Shown in pieces: positions 14,317 through 26,659 of a stretch of 64,000 nucleotides of DNA. The translations under genes were made by a program, and so were the position numbers. Under the pieces are notes generated by a model that did no database searches, was not told the DNA's origin, and saw only the letters and a list, made by a program, of their open reading frames with translations. Position 1 is the first letter of the stretch. Each line of letters opens with the position of its first letter. This stretch comes from Lingula anatina. Taxonomy: Eukaryota > Brachiopoda > Lingulata > Lingulida > Lingulidae. The DNA is taken from positions 183,369-247,368 of the forward strand of contig NW_019774514.1 in the NCBI RefSeq assembly GCF_001039355.2. Reading direction: 5' to 3'.

Positions 14317-14841
14317 GGCTACGTCCTTTGTGTAACATATCCTTCCGCGCAGATAAAATATTATATAATAACAAAATATGAGTGGTATCCAGTGGTTTAT
14401 GTAATTTGAGTTTTAAAAAAGTTTTAATTTATCTCAATTCAAAGGATGATAAGAATAATTTTTGCAAGCCATATATTGGGATTATTTTCTACTGCGCTGC
14501 TATAACCATGGAATGGTAAAGAGGGAACAACTTGTTCAGACTGGATATAGTAGCTATTTTCTTACGCTGTTCTTAGGCTCAATGGCCAAATGTTCGGAAT
14601 ATTTTATTAATTTCAAATTTAATAGGAATATTTTCTACTGCACTGTGCTTGGTATGGCGCTGTAAAGAGGTCTCAGCATCATCGGACTAATTAGGCCCCT
14701 AATAATATTCTCAATCTGTTGCTATTCTCATGGCAGTCTTGGGCCAAGTAGTTGAATGCGGTAGGCCACTAATGTTCGGGATATGTTATTGAAAAAAAGT
14801 AAATTGGGACTAATTTTCACCGTGCTGCAATTGCTATGCAG
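14317..14841. other. Intergenic sequence upstream of ODC
   Basis: No gene recognised. It contains several near-repeated phrases (tattttctactgcgctg at about 14483 and similar at about 14629) that suggest an old local repeat. Confidence 0.4.
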
Positions 14842-15100
14842 TAGTGAAAAGGTATCAGCATACTCAGACTGGATATATCTGGATATAACTAGTAGAGTTG
14901 CCAATCCCGTCAGGCCCACCCTCGGCTGTCCCCGATTGTAGTATTATGTAAATTCTAACCTTTTGTTGATGTTACAAAACGTGGAGTTCTTTCATTCTTT
15001 TCGTCGTAGATAAAATCAATTGTAAGTTGCGAAAGAGAAGTCATAATTAAAAACAAAGTACTGGGGTATCTCCAAAGCAATAAATTTGAATAATCAATGT

Positions 15101-15118
15101 CCAACCTTATAAGGTTGG
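15101..15118. repeat. Perfect 18 bp palindrome
   Basis: CCAACCTTATAAGGTTGG is a perfect inverted repeat, present unchanged in the other haplotype at 18056-18073. Shortly after it, CCTAATGAC (15137-15145) and GTCATTAGG (15181-15189) form a second, spaced inverted repeat. Confidence 0.85.
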
Positions 15119-15925
15119 CAGAAAATGAAAATGAAACCTAATGACGATTCAAAATTGCTGAAAAATCGGCTTCATATATTGTCATTAGGCTCTTTTGATC
15201 TCTCCCAACAAACACAGTCACCATACCTGAGAGTCATCCCCAGGTCCAAGCGTTATATACCCTTCCTGCCAGAAGAATTTATTCATGTGTAGGGCAACTG
15301 AAGTAGAAACGTATTCCTTAGTTTTATTAATTTTGTTTTTGAGCCGGACGCAAATATATAATACAAGTATAGCGTAAAATAAAAATAACATTTAATATCT
15401 GACACATGATAGTGGTTCTTTATACACCAGCAGTAATCACACCCATGTAACTACACCATCAAATATGCAATTAATGCGACAAAATAAATTCTTGTTACGT
15501 ACGTACTTAATGTATCAATGCATGCAAGGTATTAATGACAGGTACTTTACCAAGTACATGTAGGCCTACGTGACGCTTTACACTATAATTGACTGCATTT
15601 CTGGTGTCTTCTTCTGTCCTTAGTATTTATATTTCATGATTGGTAACAGGAATGGAAGTCCGGGCTCCCATATGAGTAGTACAGGTTAGGGTTATTTGGA
15701 ATATTGGGGGTTAATGTATGGGACGAATATCACCTGTACAAAGTAATGGGAAGCAGACTACGGTTCCTAGCGGACTTTCATCCCTGTTACACCGGTATCA
15801 TTACAATTGTCATAAGAAAAATCATTATTTTCGTTTCAAATCGTTTCATCTTGGTGTAGAAAAGAGTAAAAATGTGAGGATTGTATCACTGCCTGGTCAT
15901 GCCCTAGCTTGTCAGTGCCAGTTAA

Positions 15926-16162
15926 GCCCCCTTTACACTGAACGGCGTCCTTTCTGCGTCCTGTAGTACGGCCCCTTTTGAGAGTAAAAAAAATAATAAT
16001 AAAAAAATATAAAAAAACTTAACGCAACTGGCCGATCATTGAGCATTTACTCTGCAATCATTTGAAGCGATGCTTGTGCCTCCTTTCTAAGACCACAGCG
16101 ATGCCAGTTTTCATGGTCGCATGAAGGACGTAGAAAGGATGCCGTCCAGTGTAAAGGGGGTT
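15926..16162. mobile_element. TTAA-flanked MITE, haplotype C
   Basis: About 237 bp bounded by imperfect inverted repeats of about 36 bp. The left arm begins gccccctttacactg and the right arm ends cagtgtaaagggggtt. Both ends abut TTAA (15922-15925 and 16163-16166), the target duplication expected for piggyBac-type and some other elements. The centre has no coding capacity, so it would move only with a transposase supplied elsewhere. Confidence 0.7.
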
Positions 16163-16673
16163 TTAATAATGGTTAGTATTGTTGGGCAACTTTGTGATTT
16201 TTATTATTATTTATTTATTTTACACGTAATACTTCCGAACAAAGGTCCTGTTATTTGGACGGTTTGAAAAAGAGAGTCGCAAAAACCGACGACCTAAACT
16301 ATGATCATTTACAGAAAACGGTTATACTACATAATGTAGACTCTGCAAGGGAAAGTTTAACATAAAAAGGAAAAAATAAAACAATTGATGAATATCTTAA
16401 CCATCTCCCAAAAGACGGCGCTCCAAGGTCTTTATACGTCACTGACGGTTTAATATAATTTTTTTTACTTTTCTATATCCACCCGTATCCTTGTTCCTTC
16501 TTATTTACACGCAATGACATCATTTGTGTGCATTTTGACTTTTGATTTTCATTTGAGAGCTTATAAATTTTTCATCTGTTTACGTGCATATGATATGATC
16601 ATTCATAAAAGCTGATTCAACATGCTTGCACATAATAAAATCCATTTACTTGTTCTTAGATCTAAATGTTGAA

Positions 16674-16709
16674 GTGTGTGTGTGTGTGTGTGCGTGTGTA
16701 TGTGTGTGT
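16674..16709. repeat. TG microsatellite, short allele
   Basis: Interrupted (TG)n tract. The other haplotype has a longer tract at 19637-19684, as expected for allelic microsatellites. Confidence 0.9.
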
Positions 16710-18878
16710 CCTTTGTCCTTGGAAGGTTGAAAACACAATCCTACCAGCCATGGTTCTTGACTGAATCCTTCAAGATATGCTCTGCGGGTGATTTTGAACG
16801 AGAAAATTGCTGAAAGCCATACATGTAGGCCTACAGGGTACGTAGAAAGGAAAATGGGAAGATTGCACGTATTATTAAAAACCTAAATGTCTTCTGACGA
16901 AGTATTTTTCTGCAGTTTGCCTAATACTGTGCACTATATTGAGTGAAATGGCGTATATGCAAAACCTAACAAAATCAAAGAGTGTGGCCTTACAAAGCGT
17001 CGTTAAAGATGGTCTGAAAAAGGCGCCGAGACTCTGCTTGTACAATTTAGACGTACCATAGCGCCCAACGCATGGGTGAATACATAGGGGTACATCTAAA
17101 CATCTAAACCCTCAACACCATTTTGGATGTATGCTTACTTAAAATGCGTTTTGAAAGGACAAAACAGGCAGTTTACATCTTATAATTTGACATCTACATG
17201 TATTGTTCGCCAGCATTTACCTACTTTCCCATTTACAGACTGCATATTGTGTAAAAAATATACTGTTATTTTGGATTAAAATCCAAAAGACCTCCTTTCG
17301 TCGCATTCAAAATTCAGACCTAGAATAATTCGTTTTTTAAACGTATTGTCATATTTCATTTGCCATGTAAAGCTTAACAATGATAAAATTCCAGCTTCTT
17401 AGAATGCGACGGCTGGTCGGTTATGTGAGGCTGCGAACAACTATCACAATAGTGTGTTGACTGTACCTATTTCGTTAGGGTCCTTGTCTCGAGCAGTCAT
17501 AGCAGATGACAATCAAATGAGGATTTTCAATTTAAATATTACGCATTTGACTGCAGTTCATATGTACCATTAGAAAAAACACAGAGCAAGGAAAACGATG
17601 AAGTAAAGAAAAGCATAGATGTGCGCTGTTTAAAAAGGTGTGCATCATAGGCACAAACTATACTATTAAAACAAGATTTTGATCATGTGATGGAAATTCA
17701 TCTGTGCTGAAGCGTAAAGTCATTATAAAGATTAAACTGTCTGGTTTCCACGCAATGAGTAAGGCTTCAGAAAATGTAAAAAAAAAAAAAAAAAANTTGT
17801 GAAAAGGTATCAGCATACTCAGACTGGATATATCTGGATATAACTAGTAGAGTTGCCAATCCCGTCAGGCCCACCCTCGGCTGTCCCCGATTGTAGTATT
17901 ATGTAAATTCTAACCTTTTGTTGATGTTACAAAACGTGGAGTTCTTTCATTCCTTTCGTCGTAGATAAAATCAATCGTAAGTTGCGAAAGAGAAGTCATA
18001 ATTAAAAACAAAGTACTGGGGTATCTCCAAAGCAATAAATTTGAATAATCAATGTCCAACCTTATAAGGTTGGCAGAAAATGAAAATGAAACCTAATGAC
18101 GATTCAAAATTGCTGAAAAATCGGCTTCATATATTGTCATTAGGCTCTTTTGATCTCTCCCAACAAACACAGTCACCATACCTGAGAGTCATCCCCAGGT
18201 CCAAGCGTTATATACCCTTCTTGCCAGAAGAATTTATTCATGTGTAGGGCAACTGAAGTAGAAACGTATTACTTAGTTTTATTAATTTTGTTTTTGAGCC
18301 GGACGCAAATATATAATACAAGTATAGCGTAAAATAAAAATAACATTTAATATCTGACACATGATAGTGGTTCTTTATACACCAGCAGTAATCACACCCA
18401 TGTAACTACACCATCAAATATGCAATTTATGCGACAAAATAAATTCTTGTTACGTACGTACTCAATGCATGCAAGGTATTGATGACAGGTACTTTACCAA
18501 GTACATGTAGGCCTACGTGACGCTTTACACTATAATTGACTGCATTTCTGGTGTCTTCTTCTGTCCTTAAGATTTATATTTCATGATTGGTAACAGGAAT
18601 GGAAGTCCGGGCTCCCATATGAGTAGTACAGGTTAGGGTTATTTGGAATATTGGGGGTTAATGTATGGGACGAATATCACCTGTACAAAGTAATGGGAAG
18701 CAGACTACGGTTCCTAGCGGACTTTCATCCCTGTTACACCGGTATCATTACAATTGTCATAAGAAAAATCATTATTTTCGTTTCAAATCGTTTCATCTTG
18801 GTGTAGAAAAGAGTAAAAATGTGAGGATTGTATCACTGCCTGGTCATGCCCTAGCTTGTCAGTGCCATGATCAGTTAA

Positions 18879-19116
18879 GCCCCCTTTACACGGAACGGCG
18901 TCCTTTCTGCGTCCTGTAGTACGGCCCCTTTTGAGAGTAAAAAAAATAATAATAAAAAAATAAAAAAAAAACTTAACGCAACTGGCCGATCATTGAGCAT
19001 TTACTCTGCAATCATTTGAAGCGATGCTTGTGCCTCCTTTCTAAGACCACAGCGATGCCAGTTTTCATGGTCGCATGAAGGACGCAGAAAGGATGCCGTC
19101 CAGTGTAAAGGGGGTT
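18879..19116. mobile_element. TTAA-flanked MITE, haplotype D
   Basis: Allelic copy of the element at 15926-16162, with TTAA at 18875-18878 and 19117-19120. The outer left flank differs from haplotype C by a small indel (tgatca), so the insertion is older than the allele split. Confidence 0.7.
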
Positions 19117-19634
19117 TTAATAATGGTCAGTATTGTTGGGCAACTTTGTGATTTTTATTATTATTTATTTATTTTACACGTAATACTTTCGAACAAAGGT
19201 CCTGTTATTTGGACGGTTTGAAAAAGAGAGTCGCAAAAACCGACGACCTAAATTATGATCATTTACAGAAAACAGTTATACTACATAATGTAGACTCTGC
19301 AAGGGAAATTTTAACATAAAAAGGAAAAATTAAAAAATAAAACAATTGATGAATATATTAACCATCTCCCAAAAGACGGCGCTCCAAGGTCTTTATACGT
19401 CACTGACGGTTTAATATTAATTTTTTTTTACTTTTCTATATCCACCCGTATCCTTGTTCCTTCTTATTTACACGCAATGACATCATTTGTGTGCATTTTG
19501 ACTTTTGATTTTCATTTGAGAGCTTATAAATTTTTCATCTGTTTACGTGCATATGATATGATCATTCATAAAAGCTGATTCAACATGCTTGCACATAATA
19601 AAATCCATTTACTTGTTCTTAGATCTAAATGTTG

Positions 19635-19636
<2 letters not shown>

Positions 19637-19672
<36 letters not shown>

Positions 19673-19684
19673 GTATGTGTGTGT
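19637..19684. repeat. TG microsatellite, long allele
   Basis: Allelic to 16674-16709 but about 12 bp longer. Confidence 0.9.
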
Positions 19685-21154
19685 CCTTTGTCCTTGGAAG
19701 GTTGAAAACACAATCCTACCAGCCATGGTTCTTGACTGAATCCTTCAAGATATGCTCTGCGGGTGATTTTGAACGAGAAAATTGCTGAAAGCCATACATG
19801 TAGGCCTACAGGGTACGTAGAAAGGAAAATGGGAAGATTGCACGTATTATTAAAAACCTAAATGTCTTCTGACGAAGTATTTTACTGCAGTTTGCCTAAT
19901 ACTGTGCACTATATTGAGTGAAATGGCGTATATGCAAAACCTAACAAAATCAAAGAGTGTGGCCTTACAAAGCGTCGTTAAAGATGGTCTGAAAAAGGCG
20001 CCGAGACTCTGCTTGTACAATTTAGACGTACCATAGCGCCCAACGCATGGGTGAATACATAGGGGTACATCAAAACATCTAAACCCTCAACACCATCTTG
20101 GATGTATGCTTACTTAAAATGCGTTTTGAAAGGACAAAACAGGCAGTTTACATCTTATAATTTGACATCTACATGTATTGTTCGCCAACATTTACCTACT
20201 TTCCCATTTACAGACTGCATATTGTGTAAAAAATATACTGTTATTTTGGATTAAAATCCAAAAGACCTCCTTTCGTCGCATTCAAAATTCAGACCTAGAA
20301 TAATTCGTTATTTAAACGTATTGTCATATTTCATTTGCCATGTAAAGCTTAACAATGATAAAATTCCAGCTTCTTAGAATGCGACGGCTGGTCGGTTATG
20401 TGAGGCTGCGAACAACTATCACAATAGTGTGTTGACTGTACCTATTTCGTTAGGGTCCTTGTCTCGAGCAGTCATAGCAGATGACAATCAAATGAGGATT
20501 TTCAATTTAAATATTACCCATTTGACTGCAGTTCATATGTACCATTAGAAAAAACACAGAGCAAGGAAAACGATGAAGTAAAGAAAAGCATAGATGTGCG
20601 CTGTTTAAAAAGGTGTGCATCATAGGCACAAACTATACTATTAAAACAAGATTTTGATCATGTGATGGAAATTCATCTGTGCTGAAGCGTAAAGTCATTA
20701 TAAAGATTAAACTGTCTGGTTTCCACGCAATGAGTAAGGCTTCAGAAAATGTAAAAAAAAAAAAAAAAAAACAGTATGACTTTGTTAAAAATTGTAGAAT
20801 TTGCACTCAGTGCATGCTGTCAGTTTCATCCTTTTTAATCAACCGGAAAAAAGTATTCCAACGAGTTTTCAGATCATATTTAGTTTCGTTCACGTTATTT
20901 GGAACGATTGAATTTCATTGCCATTTCTCCTCCCCATTAGCCGCCATGTCTTCTAACTAATTCCGTCTGGCCAGGTTGTTTTACACTCAGTAGAAACATT
21001 TTAAACCAGGTATGCTTATGTGATATCATAGCAGTTAACCATACATTTCAATTAATATTGGGGGGGGGGGAGAAAAGAAAACGCACTCACGTTTTTAACA
21101 TACTGGTAAATGCTGTCCTCGTGAATTTACAGCATTCAACACTGACAACCCACA

Positions 21155-21156
<2 letters not shown>

Positions 21157-21221
<65 letters not shown>
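21157..21221. repeat. AT microsatellite
   Basis: Uninterrupted (AT)n of about 65 bp. Confidence 0.95.
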
Positions 21222-21222
<1 letters not shown>

Positions 21223-21429
21223 CGCAACCCATCCAGCATTCATATTGTCATGTTAAAACTAACTTTTTTCTTTATCTGTCTCCACTAGAAGAGAAATGGT
21301 GCAAGACAGAAGCGGACATTTTATATTAATCTGGGGACTAGTTTAGAAATTTTATATTTTTCAAATCTTTTAGATATGGGAAAGTGCAGCCTACTGTTTG
21401 TGGCTAAAAGTAAACCCGGCTTTGAGCCA

Positions 21430-21660
21430 ATATCGATTATTGAGTACGTTTTAAAAACTTGGACTTTGCACTCGTTCTTTGTAAAGAGCAAAGAAAACGT
21501 TTACATTTTAATTTGAGGTATGATATAAAGAAAAAGCGCGTATCATCGATTATCGAGTACGTTTTAAAACTTGGACTTTGCACTCCTTCTTTGTAAAGAG
21601 CAAAGAAAACGTCCACCTTTCAATTTGGAGGTATGATATATAAAAAGTAGCGTGTATCGT
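21430..21660. repeat. Two-unit tandem duplication, period about 113 bp
   Basis: Both units carry cgattat-gagtacgttttaaaa, cttggactttgcactc and ttctttgtaaagagcaaag and end in aggtatgatata. The units differ by scattered substitutions, so this is an old duplication. Confidence 0.8.
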
Positions 21661-22598
21661 TTAAAATAACATTTATATCTTTCAGTGTTAACTGCACCTG
21701 TCGACATCAAATACCGGTAACTGTGCCAGTATTTTTTTATTCGTGTCTACTGTAAAAATGGATCAACTGACCTAATTATAAAGCTAAATAAATTCATTTT
21801 CAGGTGCATATGTGCACCAGTCGGCTTACAAGTGAACCTGATCAATCTCAGGGCAAGGGTTTAGTGCACTGGGCTTAGTGACAACCCTCGTGTAACCCTA
21901 AAACGCCATTGTTTGCGTGCTGACATCTCAGTTCAACACAGCCGATAAACAACTCCATAGTTTCTTGTCCTAACTGAACCTGCCAAGCTATTTGTTTACA
22001 AACAGACGCTACATCGATTGCAACAATGATAAAAATCTATATCATGAAATTATGCGTCTATTATAACAAAACTAAAGGTACAATTTGGATTAATTAGATA
22101 AATAACGATCTGACTTTAAATATTTACTGCATATTAAGACTAAAAAAACTTCCATAATAAACCTATGTTTTTAAATATATAAATGGCTGTCTCATAAACA
22201 ACCACTAGGACCCTATAAAACCTAAACACTAATCGATATACGTAATATATCTGTATATTAACAAAATAAGCCCCAAACAAAGGCTCTGGAAAAGTGGACT
22301 TTAACCTCAGATCACGTTTTGCAGCGATGTCAAAACCCTGATCAATGAAAATGACTTTCTTTTTCGAAGAAACCAATATCCACAACACCATAATGCTAAC
22401 TTTAACTAAAACACACGTCTGATAAATTTGTAAACTGCGTACAAGTATAAAATCACGTATTCTTGGGATGATTCCATCTAGTGATGAGGACACGATGTAA
22501 ACACAACCACATGGTCTCACCAGGCATAGCAAATTCATTCATTGAGCACGTGTACACATGGCCCTGAATACCACTATATCACATGCTCTCTAGACGCC

Positions 22599-22653
22599 GA
22601 TTGGCTGAAGCGGATTGACCTCCGTTTTCTGATTGGTGAATCAAACCCCGCCC
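22599..22653 (+). promoter_or_regulatory. KLF gene proximal promoter: two CCAAT boxes and a GC box
   Basis: ATTGG (reverse CCAAT) occurs at 22600-22604 and 22632-22636, followed by ccccgccc at 22646-22653, about 110-165 bp before the start codon. This is a compact CCAAT/Sp-KLF promoter without an obvious TATA box. Confidence 0.6.
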
Positions 22654-22763
22654 TCGCCCAAATTGTTGGTAATGAAAGTACGATGCAATAACAGAGACAC
22701 AGACGACATAGACATCTGTATTTTGACCATCTTGTGAAACAGTGAGGATAACAAATTGTTAAA

Positions 22764-25700
22764 ATGAGAGACGACGCTATGGATTGTGAACCGTCATCGC
22801 CTGTTTATATTCAACAGTTTTTTCCAGAAACGGTGAGTACTTATTTCGTTAATACTCGTTGCAGTCAATGGGCTTTGTTGTGATCTGTCATTTCCCAGTA
22901 GTGAGACAGCTACGGCGTGATGTTGGTTGCGTTTTTATTCTTATGTTGTCACATATTGGTATTACCAAATAGCTGTGTTGTGTTGGAGATATTTACTGTG
23001 ATGTTTAGGGTGAAATAAGTTTAATACCGATTCCTTCATGTGTTTGCTTTATATAAGCGTTTGGTTTCTGTCAGTCATGACAATTGTGCGTGATCATTCA
23101 TACCATTGCAAGTCAAGAACAGAAGTGTTAAAAAAATTATTTAGCTATAAAGTTGCCGTGTGATTTCATGTGAGAGCTTCATACCTGGTAATATAGTTCA
23201 ATCACGTACCAGAATCGTGATAATCTGTACCATATGATCCTTAGAGGATCCCATTTCCGACTTATAGTAAATCTGACCTATTTCTATCCGCATGTAGGTT
23301 AGCGGTCAAAGGTCGCGATTTCATAACCATTTCTAAGCTTTTGTCTGTAACGCACAATGATAAGTCAAAAGTGAAATACGACGGGTGTAGTGTTTGTGTA
23401 ACACTTGCGATAAGGATGGAAAGTATTTTGATACAGAGGTGGTTTACATTTATATTTGTAAAATATTATGCCAGTGGTTTGAAACGAACATTGCCTTCCT
23501 ACTCACGGAGTGTTCACATGTGCATATAGTGACCTTCAAGGTTCAGACACACCCTCTACATTTAGCATGTGACTAATACACTGATAATAATGATTTCCGC
23601 ATATATTACTGACTAGGCTGGAAGAAAGATTTGGGTTAGCTGCTCAAATGTTAAAATCACTGTATTTAACAAGATAGATGTTCTTTTAAGGAGTGCATAC
23701 CATTTTTCAAGGTAGTTACATCTTAGAGCCCATTTTTTAAACAAAAAGCAGTCTTTCTGCCTGGTGATTTTTCTACCCAGGTATTTTTATTATCTCATCC
23801 CTGGCATTATTTTATCTTTCCTTATGCATTCCCTCAACCTGCACCAGTTCATAATTATGAAATAATAATTACAAAATAATGATAGATAGAAAGAAAGGAA
23901 AAAAAGTGAATTTTTTGCTAAAATAAGTAAATAGATGTCAAAGTAAACTGAAGTGGGTAAGCTATGGAAGTTGCTTAAGCAAGTTGTGACCCAATGTTTT
24001 CATCAACAAAGAAAATATGTAAAATATACAACCAGTATAAATATTTATGTCTGTTATTTAAGAATCATTATTTCTACAAATCTTATTAAAATTTTTAATT
24101 AAATAATATTTTCCAATTATAATAAATAAATAAAAAGAAAGACATCAAAGCAAACAGAAAGATAAACGGAATTTATTTAATCAGTCAGATTATTGGTCTA
24201 GTGTTTTAGTTTACAAATAAATAAAACTAAGTATATAATCAACTGGAATATTTCACTCCTTATTATTCTAGAATGAACGACCAAAGAGTACATGCAAGAA
24301 GGGGAAAGGACACTGCTTAGAATGTGAGGCTGCCTCCACTCTTCTTTCCATCAGTAAGGCCTCGACCAGATCTGGCCATGGCTGTAGCTCACCTGCCAGA
24401 CCAGACACCCCAGTTTCTGAAGATGATGCTTCTAATCATAAACATTCAACAGAGGATAACAGTGCCCTTCTCAAGGAGTCCAAACTAGCACAGGTAAAAT
24501 GCTTATTTAAATTTTTTCAAGATTTCAATATCACATTGTAGGAAAAAGATTTCTTTTGATGTTACAGCTAGAGTTAGGATAGGAAGTTTTGTCCAATTTA
24601 TAATATCTGCCTTCTCACTTTGAATAATTATTCACAACAATGTTTTTTATTGTAATTTTCAGCTCCTGATGGGAAAACCCATTGTCACCACCACTTTACC
24701 ATATGAGACACCTCCCCGTACTCCAACAGACATTGACTCTCCGTTTGAACTGGACTCAGAAAAGAGATGTTGTAGCAGTGGCCAGCCTGTATCGGTCATT
24801 GTTTCTACCAAGAGTTTGAAGGCACAGGCAACATCAGATGCTGCTAATCATAACACAGCAACTGGTGGTCAGCGGCACTGTAAACAGACCACCACCGACA
24901 ACAACCCAATGCCATCTTTGCCATCCCAAAGTTTACTGACTCAGGCACTCTGTACTCCACCCAATAATCCACTGATAAATATGCCACCAAATAGGTCACC
25001 AGTGACCAGTTCTACTGCATTCCCGGTTTCTGTTATGGCACCACCCTTTTCCGTTCCAATCTTCTCTGTTGCTAAACCACAGATTATCCAAGTTTTTCTG
25101 ATGAACAGTAACAATAATGGTGGCAACTTAAAGACATTGGATGAAAAATCAGCTGTTCTGAAAAAGACTGGAGATAAGCTCTGCCCCATTGCTCCTGCCC
25201 CAGTGGCTTGTAACACAGCACAAGGGGTTGCAGATATGCTGAAAATTGAAGAACTGAAAAGACGAAGGAGCCATGTTTGCCATTATGAAAACTGTGGAAA
25301 GACTTACTTCAAAAGCTCACACTTGAAAGCACACCTTAGAACGCACACAGGTTAGTTGAGTCCTGGTGAATTTTTTTTACATTTACATTGGCAGTTCCAG
25401 AATATCTAGATCTGCTAATAATTTACATTTTTTTATGAAACTGATTTAAAAAGGTGGTGCTTGACAAAGGAAAGATGCCCAGTAAATTTATGTATGTTTA
25501 TTATTAGAAACAAAATTCATTGCAGAGAACAGGCACTGTAATTCATATCCTCAGCATCCTTTATAAGCAAAATCTCCCAACCCGACAAGCCATGATATAG
25601 AACAAATACATAACAAAGTGTACTTAGTGACTACAGCGTGGTTGAGAGCTGATAATGAAGGTCACAAGACAAATTGTATGGGTCGTCAACTGACCCCGAA

Positions 25701-26154
25701 GCACCGTCTTATTACTAGACATTGCTTCACGTGAGTCACGAATGTATGTTGTACCTTATGTACGTGCCATGCTGTGAAACTTAAATCTCCACTTTGTCTC
25801 TTTTCAGGTGAGAAACCATTCGTGTGCACGTGGGAAGGGTGTGATAAGAGATTTGCTCGTTCTGATGAACTTTCCCGCCACAAAAGAACGCATACCGGAG
25901 AGAAGAAATTCGCCTGCCCCGTTTGTGATAGAAAATTCATGCGCAGCGACCATTTGACGAAGCACATGAAGAGACACGTTACAAATAAACACACGCCACA
26001 ACAGCTCACGCGACCGCCTGTCGAGTCGTCCATGGACTGCAACAGCAATGACAGTCACATGTCGGATGTTTCTCAGTGCAGTACAGATAAACCAGCTCCG
26101 ACGCCGATTTCCCTGAGTGTCTACGTACCTGTTGCATCACAAGGCTCTGCGTGA
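22764..26154 (+). CDS. KLF10: Krueppel-like transcription factor, KLF10/11 (TIEG) type
   Basis: Nuclear zinc-finger factor of the TGF-beta-inducible KLF10/11 class, usually a repressor at GC/CACCC boxes. Exons: 22764-22832, 24272-24493, 24663-25350 and 25808-26154, all GT-AG and in phase, for 441 residues. Three C-terminal C2H2 fingers (about 303-385) read [38 protein letters not shown] and [17 protein letters not shown], joined by TGEKPF and TGEKKF linkers. The last finger runs into KRHVTNK, as in KLF10/11. Exon 2 encodes [12 protein letters not shown], resembling the Sin3-interacting helix of this subfamily, then a proline-serine segment ([13 protein letters not shown]). The middle (100-300) is Ser/Thr/Pro-rich and disordered-looking. 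Invertebrates probably have one gene for the vertebrate KLF10/KLF11 pair, so the symbol marks the class, not strict orthology. Confidence 0.95.
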
Positions 26155-26632
26155 ACAACCTCCTGATGGTTAGGCCGCTGAATCTAGAGGTTTATGCACT
26201 TTTTTGACTGAAGATAAGGGTCCTAGTCACGAGGCAAATCAAAATAACCAGAGCGTCCTGCTTGGTTTGGAGTTAGATGTTTCAAAAACAAGCACGTATT
26301 GATCATGTTGATCTGACGTAGGCCAGCAGTTGCTGATGTTTGTTTGTTTGTTGTTTTTTTTCATATTTATTACGTTGAACTGTAGTGAATCAGATCGAAC
26401 CGAAAAACTGATTCCGTTAGTTTTAAGCGACTCGAATAAGAAGAGCGATTATGATAAAGTATATTTTGTTACGTTGTCAATGGTGCTTGTTGTATTTTGA
26501 TATAATCATTTGTAAATACACATCCTTACTTTTTGTAGTCTTTCAGTACTATAGCATCTTTACATTTAATTTATTATGAATTTGTACTATTTATTGTTTT
26601 GTACGTGATCAGTATAGAAAACCCAAAGTTTT

Positions 26633-26638
26633 AATAAA
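26633..26638 (+). terminator. Polyadenylation signal of the KLF gene
   Basis: AATAAA lies 479 bp after the stop, at the end of an AT-rich stretch typical of a 3' UTR with AU-rich elements (several attta motifs upstream). Confidence 0.6.
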
Positions 26639-26659
26639 ATTCTATTTAAAACAAAATAG

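Larger units (their letters stand above)
14842..17795. other. Haplotype copy C of an intergenic block
   Basis: Aligns with 17797-20771 over its full length and stops in an A homopolymer at the N at 17796. No coding gene is evident. The frame at 15718-15966 runs into the MITE arm and is not credible. The contents are listed separately: a palindrome, a MITE and a TG microsatellite. Confidence 0.85.
17797..20771. other. Haplotype copy D of the same intergenic block
   Basis: Starts at the N at 17796 and repeats 14842-17795, then continues into unique sequence after the A homopolymer. It lacks genes and carries the matching MITE, palindrome and microsatellite. Confidence 0.85.
20772..22598. other. 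Intergenic region upstream of the KLF gene
   Basis: No gene recognised. It holds a G run (about 21060), an AT microsatellite and a two-unit tandem duplication, listed separately. The 132-codon minus frame at 22140-22538 has no recognisable domain and unusual composition. Confidence 0.5.

Noticed and set aside
15718-15966. 82-codon frame present in both haplotypes (also 18665-18919)
   Set aside because: It runs into the MITE arm. Conservation only reflects allelic identity, and an indel changes the peptide between copies.
22140-22538. 132-codon minus-strand open frame
   Set aside because: No recognisable domain, AT-driven composition, and no promoter or splice context.
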